This document shows positions 14,501 to 26,500 of a DNA stretch of 64,000 nt, in pieces (the first letter of the stretch is position 1; every line of letters starts with the position of its first letter). Made by a program: the position numbers and the translations under genes. The stretch is from Watersipora subatra (Eukaryota; Bryozoa; Gymnolaemata; Cheilostomatida; Watersiporidae). The notes under the pieces are model-generated. The model worked only from the letters and a program-made list of their open reading frames with translations. It ran no database searches and had not been told where the DNA came from. The stretch covers positions 63,769,248-63,833,247 of the forward strand of contig NC_088711.1 of NCBI RefSeq assembly GCF_963576615.1. Reading direction: 5' to 3'.

Positions 14501-17500
14501 ATCTGCTCTCTACAACATGATACTCTAACATCTATGATACCAGTTATCTGAGAGTTTGATCATTTTTAACAAAGGGTTGTCTGTTCTTGCTAAAGTCCAT
14601 TCATATTGTAGGAAGATAACAATAACATAAAATGATTGAGCCACACTAAATGATGAGAAAAACACTAGTGAAAAATGAAAGTCACCATGTATTATTATGT
14701 ATGACTAACCTAAGGTTTTACTAGCTATTTGTGTGACATGTCTAGCATGACTAGGAAAAACAGGGCTCGAAAAAAATCACCTTGTACATGCCATAATTTT
14801 GTGATGCTGATAATACTAGGGAGTGTCCACACAAGTAAGTAACATTTTTATCCTCATTACATTCATAACTGTGTCACCGTGACAAATTAGCATCTGCACT
14901 AGAACTGAGGAAAAGCGAAATAACGTCGCACTTTATCAGTCTTGTCTATAGAATGGTTGAAAACGCACCTCATTAGAGAGCACCTGCACGTTGGGAGGTG
15001 GTGTCTTGCGCATGGAGGAAGGCATGGACATGGGTGATGAGGTTTGTTTGGGTGAACGTATGTGACTAGCGGAATGTGACTTTCTCATGTGCACATTCAG
15101 GTCTCCCTGATACTTGTACGATTTGAAGCAGATGGAGCAGCCAAAGCGTTTCTCCTCAGAGTGTACCTGCTGACCACGCCAAGCAACAACGCTATGTAAC
15201 CCTAGCACTGCTGCCACCATAGCGTATGTGCGCAATACAGACACTAACAACCTCACTGCATCATTAAGGTCATCACAATACACAATTTAACCTAATCTTG
15301 ATTAGTATGAGGCTGAATATATTGTCTGGATTCAATCATATTGTTAGATGTTCAAACCATTGCTGCATCACTTTTAAATAGCTTTAACTAAACCTTGTGG
15401 ATATTCTACTTCTATGTATCACAGAGTTCAAATTATTTAAAACCAGAAAAATCAACTCTATCAGGTAGTGAAAGTCAGACATTGTGTAATTTAGCTGCCA
15501 CATTACATATTCATAATCTGTCCAGAAGCAAGTCGAATACACTGCATAGCAAACTTTAGCCTCCTGTCTTTTTGCCAAGTGTTTCATGAATTAGGTACCT
15601 TCGTGTGTCGCTCCAAGTCACTCCTCCACTTGGCTATATAACTGCACTTGCTGCACTGCAGATTTAACCCATCTTCATCGATACAAAGTCTCTTCGGCTC
15701 GTCATCTCCGTCGCTATCAGCCATCGACGAGTCATTACCTTGACAGGCTCTCTTCAGCGCCGCTGTCACGTTGCTCTCAGTGCCAGCAGCCGAATCATCA
15801 AGACCTGAAAGGGTGATATTTCTAGCTTACCTAAAAGCTCATAAAAGTAAATATTTAACGTAACTATCAAGAGCTACGCATGGTAAAACAAGGTCAAGGC
15901 TACAACAGAATCGAATGACTGCATATTCTCAAGAAGCTAGTTTTTTCAACTGCAGTAAGTTGGTAGTAAATTATTAACAAGTGAGAAACCATTGCTAATG
16001 TAATTATAAGTACTAAGTGTAGCCAATGGAAAAAAGGAGACTAGTTTATAAGGTAAAATAGAAATGAGATTTAAGATGGTTAGCACTCAAGAGATGCAAA
16101 GGGAAAGAGAAAACAACTCCAGCAAATGTTAGCAAGCTAAAAACCATGCAGTACGGTTAACAAAAAGAGAGGGAGGAAGTGATTGCAGCCCAACTGAGCA
16201 TAGCCTGTTTACCTGAACCGGCAAAGGAGGGACCCATGACCCCCTTCAGTGTAGGACCGTCTAGACCGATGTCAGCCAAGCACGTGTTGTGCTTGATTTT
16301 AAGATGGCGGTTGAGGTCGGCTGGCCGCTTGTACTTGGAGTCGCAGTATGAACAGGCAAAGGGTGTGCCTTCCGAGTGTCGGATCATATGCTCCTTCATC
16401 TTGCTCCAGTTACGAGCGGTGTAACCACACAACTCACAGTTAAATTCCCCATCACCGTTGAGTGCTCCTAAGAATAGCAGGGTCCATGCATGCGTTACTC
16501 AGTTCACATCAGTCCTGCTTACTAACCTAACCTCCCGCCCTCTCAGTTGACATGGAAACACTGTGGGATTGTGGGAGAGCGGATAGACAGACAGAGACAG
16601 AAAGGATTTTGGGAATGGCTCTGCGTACAAATGAGAACACAGCGTGACAGCCTACTGGCACTAGAGAGCCGCGCAGTGGATGGAGCACATGCCACATCAT
16701 GCCATTTATTCTCACATTCTCTGACATACAGCCAGTCGGTCTACAATCACCGCAGCGAGGGGAGTCATAAGGCGCCCAACAAACAAGCGCATCAATTACT
16801 CAGCAAAGCAGCCTTAACCCTACCTTCATCCTGACTGTCTTCCATGTCAGAGTGGGTTTGATGCCGCCTCATCGTAATGGGTAATTCTGATTGGTCATGG
16901 TGCTCGGCCATGTGACGTTGAATCGCGGCTTCACCGGTAGAAGAGAAGCTGCAGTAGAGACATTTGATTGGGTTGCTTTGCCGATGGTTGACCATATGCC
17001 GATCAAGGTTGGTCTTGCTTGACGCTATGTAGGCGCATTCCTCACACTTGTGTACCCCCTGAATATAAAGAAAAAGGAAATAAAGAATAAAATTACATTG
17101 ACTTGAATCAGTCTCTTCTAAGTTATACAAATAAAGAAGGAAAAAAATAGACAGCTGAACGCCTAAATATGACACCCAAACTCCCTGTAGGCATTTCAGA
17201 AATCGTTTATTTTTAAATCATGCCTGGCTTATGCGGTAAAAGTCCAATAATTAATAGATTTTTAGGGTTGAAGGTAAGAAATATAGAAGATCCGAGACAA
17301 TAAAATACCAAAGGCGGGTTGAATGGCTACAAAAAGCAAATTCATTCATTAGAAACTCTAGCGGGTTGCGTGCAGGGTGCACAATAACTGCAATTAAAAT
17401 TTTACCTGCCCAGACACAAACTCTGGTGGTTTAGCAAGCTTAAAAGATATTCAGCAAACTACATGGGAGAAAATAGACGCAATTGATCATGCGTACCTGA

Positions 17501-20500
17501 AAGAGCCGTGTCGATGCAGCGAACCGGTCAGGTTGAAGCTAAACATAATACCAAAAACACAACTGCAACTCAAGCGACTTCAGGAGAATGTGAAACGCAC
17601 ACCTGGGATGACAGCCTACCAACCCTTATATCCAGTCTGATATCAAGAGATATTTAACGTGTGGGATTGTTAGCGACAGAAAACCATTACCATGTGCACA
17701 ATTTTTTCCTTACATTTGAGTTACATTGTAATTCTAATATTTGTCAGGTCGTCTCTTTTATTAGGACAACTAACATACACCTGCGTTTTCAAAAATTTAA
17801 TGTTGAATGAAAAGGTATAAACAAGCTAACTTTGTGATTCTATAATAAAAGGCCGTGATGTAGCAGGAAGTCTGGTGATGGTGGCTAGTGTTGCCATTGG
17901 ATAAAAAAAAATAACTCCTACTTAATTTATTATCAAGAGAAACAGGATGGACATTGCACTGGTGGATACATCTATTCACAGCGATAATGTGAAGTGTCGC
18001 TAGATGCCTATGTTAATTAAGCAATAGAAAATATGAAACTATGACGTGGTATTATCGCAGCTAGAAGTGATAGAGTAATAATCACGGCAACGTTTTGTTA
18101 GTGCTCAGCGATTGGGACATGGAAGTTTAAAATATGATATTCAATTTTTTATCACATCGCTCGGTAATGAAAAACTAAAAAATTCTCATTTTAAATATGG
18201 CACATTCACTTCCTTTTTGCTACATTTTTATGCAATCAAATGCAAAAATTATCTAATCTTATATTTATTCTATTTATATTCCAAAGCGAAAGAGCCTGAA
18301 AAATAACATACCCGCGTGCTGTGTGTGGCTTTGTGGCCAAAGTATTCTATCCTATTGGTTGTTGAGTAGCTGCAGGAGGAGCAACTGAACAGTCTGCTTG
18401 TGCCATGGTTGGCTTTATGGTGCTTGCTCGTCTTCCATTTGTACTTGCTTATGAAATTGCACTCTGCACACCGATAGTGCGGCTCATCGTCAATGATTAT
18501 CTCCTCCATACACCTCTCCTGTTATGACCATACCAAGACAATTGGTACAAAGGCTACACTAATTATAGCGTAACACTACCACAGCGATAAGACAATGGAG
18601 AAAGACAAACGTTTATGGATCAGAGGTGAGCTTTATGTACTGAGGCTATGAACAGGCGTGTCAAGTCAATACACTTTTGCTAGTTGTCTACTCATAGATG
18701 CTTTCATGAGTCAGCACTCTTATAAATGCATACATTAATCTGGTCTTCCATGGAGTTGTCAGCGAGCTGTCCGAGCTGTCCGGCGTCTGCACTGCTTTGA
18801 TTGCTATGGCTGCTGATCATAGACATCTCGGAGAAGCTAGGCTTCAAGCTACCCACTCCTGTTAAAGACATCAATGTTAAGCATAAACATCCTAATGTTC
18901 AGTTTAGATTGCATACTATTTGTGTACATTTCTAACTCTCTAAATGACAGCCATCAAAAGGGTTAAAACCCGCCTCAAAAATTTTCCTAGGATAAGTTAC
19001 AGTGTAGTTCCTCTTCGGGCAAGCTTCCACTCACCAATAGTGTTGTTGTTTTGTGCTAACTTGCTGGAAACTCCATCATCTGAAGTTGGACTGCTGCCCC
19101 TTTTAGATTCAGCTAATGAGCCTGTTGTCACAGTGACTGCTGTAGGCCTTAGCTTTCTCCGCCAACTCGCTCCATGAAAAATGCCTTCTGAGCCGCTATC
19201 ATTCCGCCCCAACAGTTCTGAGAATAACAACAGAAAGAGTTCACGTCGTCGTAATATCCAGTCGCAAGGAAACTAACTGCAAGATTGATGGGTAAAGAAC
19301 TAGTGATACAAAGCTGTGGCATTGACTGGACAGTCGTTCCCAAATGCTGTCTTTTAATAAAAACACAGAAAAGCCATCAACATGGCCAAGTTTTTATCTT
19401 CAGCACATCTGCAGCAACGGTGAACACGGAGAAAATGATCCATTTTAGTTAAAGTATAGAGTGGCATTAGAGGTTGAGCCCTTTGACAGTATTACAATAC
19501 AAATACAAAAATCACTAAAAACTGCCTGAGATATGGCTGCAGAAGAGGGTTGATGGCATGGCCAGACAGACTAGGTACTCCTAGAAACAGCAGCCATCCA
19601 TCCGCACTAACAATCCTGCCAGCATTGAGATGAGGGCACCGAGACAGACTTGCAAAAGAGAGAGAGACGGCTCTGTTGCAAACCACATTGAGATAATGAC
19701 TTGGCAACCTCACATCAATCTGGCACTGGCTGGGGAATGAAAAGCACTGGTATAGAGCTGAGGAAGCGTGAAGTCACAGCCAGCTGTCTGCTCTCAGCTC
19801 ATGTTGCTCACCAGAGAGCCATGGGAACCATCATTTACATATATCATAAGTGGCACTCTGAGACAGGTATTTCAACGAGCTTTTATAACAAACTTACCTA
19901 CCATTAAAAGTCTTCCTATGCACACACCGCCATACACGACAGACCCTACCATTGCTGCTATAGAGAAGCATAAAGTTTACCTAGCAGAGGGTCAGGTTCA
20001 TCAGCTGTAATAGGTTTCTCTATCTCTGTTTTCATAGGTTCTGATCTTTCTTCATACACTTCATCAGCGCCATCCTTGACAACCTTGCGCACGTTTAACG
20101 GCTTACGTTGTTTGCGCCTGTAATGCATACTCTGCGTGTACAATTGGGATAGTGGAAGGGAGAGATAGGGTGAGAGGGAGAGCTTGTCTGATAAGAAACT
20201 GCTGGCTATGTCAGAGTGTTCAGCCGATCTAGCACGGCTTCTCAAATGTGCCGGGGAGAATTCAGCCAGCCCCACTCTAAATACTGACATTCTTATTGCA
20301 CTGGATTAAGAGTTTGTTCGCTACACGCTAGAGGTCCCTCTTTAGGCACTACTAGCTTCTTTCTCCTTTCATATTGACGGCTACTCTGGTGGACAGAGGC
20401 GCTTTGTGAAAACAGCATTCGATGCCATGTGTAAAATGAAAGTTTACGAGATGAAACTTGAACATGATACGGAGAACCTGCCGCAGAGCTGCTAAGCAAA

Positions 20501-23500
20501 GTATCGCATGTATTTCATGCTGGTACAGAGCATATGTGAAAGCTTAATTAATGATATTGCGAGGTACATGAAGATCGTGGTAAAATGGATTGCAGAAAAA
20601 TTTTCCAAAAATGAAAAACCGAGATGAAGAGCCTCTTGCAATGCGGTATACGTTTAGCTCACTGCATATCCTGCCACCATTGGGCATCTGATTACTGGGT
20701 TAATGAACCGTGGGCAACTTAACATTCAACAGTAATGTCTTGCCGAGAGACTCAGGGAACAAAGAGCAGAATTGGACAGACTGGCAACACCTGCTGTTAC
20801 CGTCTAGTTTCAAGCTGCCTCCATACAGGACTCTTAACAGGCTGTGCGCTAGCTACATGTTTAAAACAGTTTTGAAGGACTCAAGTATCAAGGAAGCATT
20901 GACGTCTAAGCTTAAACTGGGCAGTTCACTTGCCCGTGGCAATTAGGTGAACATTCTGACAGCTATGTTGGAATGTTGGAGATAGCATGAATAGTTACCT
21001 AAGTCCTTCAATAAAATGTCACCAGAATATAATGATCAGAAAACAGCTAGCTATACCATTCAAGGTTCTAATGGAGGAAATATCTAATTAGGGAATTGAA
21101 GAGGTTTGTTATTACTTATCATTGGTAAGTAGCATTATGACAACAGTAAAATCAGAATTTACCTTGAAGAAGCAGGATTTGGCGCAGGGAGACGGCTAGA
21201 AGCCATTTGGCTAGATGTTCCCTCCCTCATCATGATGGCAGAATTTTTGGTGTCTGTTCGCTGACTCTTCTCACTGAAAGGATTCACTGGTTGCACAGCC
21301 AACTGCTGCCCATACGGTTGCACAAAAGATGGCAGTGGTCTGATGTTGGCGAGAGGTTGCGAGTGGCGTGATGGGTTCTCAATCGGCGATTTTGGTTTTG
21401 TGTGAAGAACTAGAGGCGGACGTTTTCCTGTCTGACTTCGACTATCGTGCATCTCAGGTTCAAACTTTGGTTCATTGATTTTGTGTATCATCTTCCGATG
21501 ACGGATAACCTAGGAAAGACAAAAGTTTTCTTTGCTCTCGTTGACCTAGTGTTGTGCATTACGTAATAACAAGAAGTCAAAGAGGCACAATCGAATGCTT
21601 CTGGCAGGATGAGGGAAGGATCAAGCCTAAAGCTTTACGTAGCAAACAGAAAGATAAGATACTCTTGCGCACACTGCTGATTGCTGTGACAAGCAAGCGA
21701 GGAGGAGTGAAGTCAAACAGTGACCCACTTGTGGTTAGGCCTGCCTGCATACCCGAGGCTCCCCTCTCACACATCAGTAACCAGAACGACTCTTCTCTTA
21801 AGATAATAGACAAGAGTTTATAAGCACCTGGTCCCCTTTGTTCCTCAGCAAAGCAGAGCATTGAGCAATTTGCGTCCAGTCAATGGTTCAACAGACTACG
21901 CCTCGCGATAAACGATAAACAGCCGAGCTGAAGAAAATATTGATTTTGATGAGATACGCACCTTGCATTTCCAGCGGCTGGCATAATCGCATCTGTCACA
22001 AGAGAATATTTTGTAGTCAACCCCGTGGACATCGACTAGATGGTAGAGATGAACCTTTGACTTGGTAGTGTTAAAAGAACAGAACCGACAGTAGTAGTTT
22101 CGGCTAAACGCATGGCTTGGTAGACCTGTAAATAGAATTAAAACGGTTTAAAATGTATAATTAACAATTCCAAAAAGTACAAAGACAGTGTTGCTATAGA
22201 GTAACAGTAAAAGTTCCTTCATTTAAACAGTATGTCTAATAGCCTCCCAGACCTCTGATTATTTTATATCACAAGATATTGTATACATGTGCTTTTCTCT
22301 ACTCTGGACAAGAGCATCTGCATGCAAAACTTGCAAAGTCTTAAACTTTTATGTACCAACAAAATCAATAGCTCTAAAAAGCGTAAAATAGCTTTCAATA
22401 TTTGCCGCAGAGTGTCAAACTCGCCGAAAGCACCTAAAAGCATGAACAAAGTGTTTGGCAGAGGTCAACATCTTAGGGTTGACCCGCGCGGATATGATGC
22501 TACGATAGATATCTTCCTCCGTCCGACTTACCTGATCTGTGGTCAAACGCGGAGTAGCGTGCAGAGTGGTTATCAGCCTCAGAGAGCAAAGCCTAGCAGG
22601 CCTTGTTGTCAAACAATGATACGCAGGCTGTACCAGCGCAAAGCAGAGGGAAAGAGAGAGATAAGGAGTTGACAGTGAGGGAGAGAGACTGAATGGACCT
22701 GTGAGCAAACAGACCGACTCTATTGGTCACGTTCAATGGAGCATAACATCTGAACCGCTCTTGTTTGCTCTGGCTAATCATATAAATCAATAGCAGCTGT
22801 GCTGGAAACACTGACAAGGAGCGTTCAATACTCCTGCCCGAGTCTTTTATTTAAAGTCACTCTGTGGAAACCTCTGACCTACATGTATTATCATGAAACT
22901 GAAGTTGGGGGCCAGTGAATGTTGTAGGAGCTGCCCTCTACATACGATGGAGTCAGAACCTGCCCGGTGAAGCAGCCATAGTACATCGCTTCGCTGAACA
23001 GATCATATAAATTTCTAACCAGACATGATCAGAAACTCCCTGTTCCTAGTAATCGAAGTGTCAAGTTCATATGAGATTTTACAAAATTCTGAAAAAATTG
23101 ATAGAAGGGCACAGGAAACACAACCAATGAACATACTGATCCACATTCCAAGACTAATTGGTCTTGCAAACGAAATTTCATTATATGCAGAACAAGCAGA
23201 GATGCTTAGGGCACATTGTGCTTGATGAAGGCTTCTTCCCGGTCTAATCTCGACTTGAACGAACACCGCTTACTTTATCAGAGCCAGTGCCAGACAAGAT
23301 AGTCACACACCCGCAACTAGCTGGCTTACTATCAAGAGCTTGTATGGAGTTTGACCTGCCTTTCTCTATATAAACTACCCAGTCCAGCGCGAAACCAGCC
23401 TTTTCATAAACCATGAGAGATAATGAGCGGCTTAGTGAGAAGAACTATGCTGAAGGAGGGTGATAATCGATAGCCTACTGGCACCAGGGATAGGAAGACT

Positions 23501-26500
23501 GAATGATGAGACACTAACAGGGTGAAACATTTGCGAGGCATTGACATCAGTGAGAAGAGAATCACATGCTAGGTCTTGAGAGCGAAAGAAATATGTGCAA
23601 GCTGCACCCTCTGTCAAAAACAAACACTGTTTATTGGAAAGTCATCGAATGACTTCTTTGCAAGAAAACTTTGAAGTTGATGTTTATAAGAAAAGATATT
23701 TCAAGCTCTACAGTGCGCAATTACAGCGTGCCGGTTATAGATCAGAAAATTGTGATGATCAAAATCAGTAAAGTAGAATCATATACATCCGCTGCATGCT
23801 ACACAATACCGTATCAGCAGAATAGCAAAAGAAACTTCTAAGAGACTTTGACAGCAAGCTTGAGACAAAATTTTTAAATGGTATTTGACTATCATAAAAG
23901 TCAAGAAAAATGGGTGAAATAGGTGAAGGGATGATAGTGCCTACCAAACAAATAAGAGCTTGTCATTATTACTTGTTATACCAGATTTTCTTAACAGTAA
24001 CTAGAAAAAATTATATAACAGAGTCTGAAAAAAAGAATACTAGCATTGTTAAGAGAAGATAACTTCAAGTTTAAAATTATTAGTGCCCGAGACAATCATC
24101 ACGGTTAATTTCAAGTAAACATACCAGCTGAGTATAATGGATACAGATTATGTATGCAATAGAACAACTGTTTCACAAATATTTTTAAAGCAGCTCTGAG
24201 CTTCTAACATACAATTTTTATACTACTTAAAACTATTACACGAAGGAAATCATATAACAATCATGTTGTAATCTATCTATTCTATCACAAGATTGCTTTT
24301 TCCAAAATTGCAAGATGTCTCCAGAAGCTAGTAGCGCTGCCAGGTAATGAGTGAGGTCAGTTATGTATGCGCTTAGCCGTGGCAGCATTGCCAAATAGAC
24401 AAGGAAGCAAAAGAGGCAGTCACTATCACGCGGATATGTCGATTGCAAGAAGTGAAACTGATTTCTCCCACAATGAATCAGTGTAATCACATATGGTATG
24501 TCAAGCTACATAACCAACAGGTGCCTATCAAGCTAAATCCAATCCTCCAGGCAATGTCACAGTATGGAGCGATGAAGACCATAACCAGTAGCCTGGAGTG
24601 TAAGCTGAGCGGATTCTATGTTTGTTTGTTACACAAACTAGAAATAAATTTGCAAATCTTAAGCAAAGATCACCTATTTCGAGGAGAATAGGCATGACAG
24701 CTATCATTGGCTATCAGCATGCTTATCTGCTGATAGCTAAAAGCCACATAATGTGATGTTTTACTTGCAATTTCATGTTGTACAACTCGTTCATGGCAAA
24801 AATTAGACATTGGTAGAGCTAACCAGCAGATGTTAATCAAAAGAATAGAACTATTCGATTTTAAAATAAAATGGGTGTGCTTTAATATCAAATTTCTATA
24901 TTCAGCGACTCCCATAAATGAGCAGAGTGGTAATAGAACTAAACAAATAATACAGAAATGTGTTAAGGCATTGGCACCAAGGCTAGATAAGGAACCTGAA
25001 TAGGGATTTAAGAACAGCACTTTTTGTAGGGTTGTCTTCCTTTATTTCAATCTTAATAGTTTATTGAGTTCTAAGTCTTTTTATAGCTTATTGAGCCCGC
25101 AAACCAAATATAGGCAACACAGAGGCCTTCATGCTCGGTGCTCACTCTGTTGCTCCAAGTGGTATCTTTCATAGACATAGTGGCATTGTTTATGAGCCAA
25201 TACCAGATGAAAAGTTTATATTCTTTATATATTATCCATTCTTTTTCTGATTCAATTAATCCCTTCAGAGAACTATAACACGGTGATAGTGCTTTGATCT
25301 GGCAGAAACAAGCGCTGTGAAGTTAACATTTGGTACACTTTTGATGGAGTTATTCCCTCATGACAAGCTTAGGTGCCTATTAGTATTTGTACCGTTTCCA
25401 TGTTTTAAATGCATAACTTTGATATATATTGCAGAACTTTACACTCTGCAAGAATGCCTTTCTGCGTAAAAACATATTTACTAAAGTCTCAAAGTGATCT
25501 AAGGCTAGCATTTCGGAAGAAAACCCAACCAAAGATTGATACTCCAGACTTTACTAACCGGCACTACAGCATTTCACTTTAACAGGTATATGGGAAAGAT
25601 CTAAGGCAAATGATTAAGTGTTCTGTTTTTGCTCAAACAAAACATGATATCCGAGTTTGATTTCAACAGAGCATCTTACATGTTGATAAAACTTTAGCAT
25701 GTGACATACAAAATATGTAGAGGCGATTAAGGAACAATGTATATGCAGTCTCACATCAACTTCTGATCTCCTCTCAACATATAAGATTTGTGACGTACGT
25801 CAGCAAATATCTGCTTCCACAAACAAAGAAACTTTCAACATACTAGAAACTATTGAAAAAAGAAAAACTATTTTCAATATTTTCAATAGCCAAAAGAAAC
25901 TATTGCGGTTCTTTAGGTAAATGTGAATAACTTGATAAATATTTTTCATATTTATAAACCATGAAAATTAGGTATAAATGAGTTAATTTATGTAAGTTAA
26001 TCTAGTGTAAGTCATCATAAGCTATATCTAGTGTAAGTCATCATAAGCTATATCTAGTGTAAGTCATCATAAGCTATATCTAGTGTAAGTCATCATAAGC
26101 TATATCTAGTGTAAGTCATCATAAGCTATATCTAGTGTAAGTCATCATAAGCTATATCTAGTGTAAGTCATCATAAGCTATATCTAGTGTAAGTCATCAT
26201 ATATCTAGTGTAAGTCATCATATATCTAGTGTAAGTCATCATAAGTTTTACTTATTTTACTACCAAACCTACGCATTACCTTCACCTTCACCTAGCCTAC
26301 ATTCTTATTCTCCAAGTTAAAACAACAATAGAAACTTCTTTTTACAATTTATTACTTCATTAACTTACTTGTTACATGTTATGTAGAGTTCTCTATTCAA
26401 TTCTTATATAGTTTTATGTAATGTACTTATTTTTAAAACTATATGTAATTATTTGAAGAATTCAATGTGTGTGTTTTTGGGATGTAAAATGAGTTCAATG

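Noticed and set aside
19958-20290. Exon 4 of the zinc-finger gene extended upstream to the frame start at 20290
   Set aside because: The upstream part is Ser/Leu-rich without conservation signs, and only the acceptor at 20118 gives the phase needed by exon 3; the region is kept only as a possible alternative start at the ATG at 20128.
26001-26245. CRISPR-like array or series of cryptic exons
   Set aside because: The array is contiguous with no spacers; the GT signals are on the strand opposite to the host gene.
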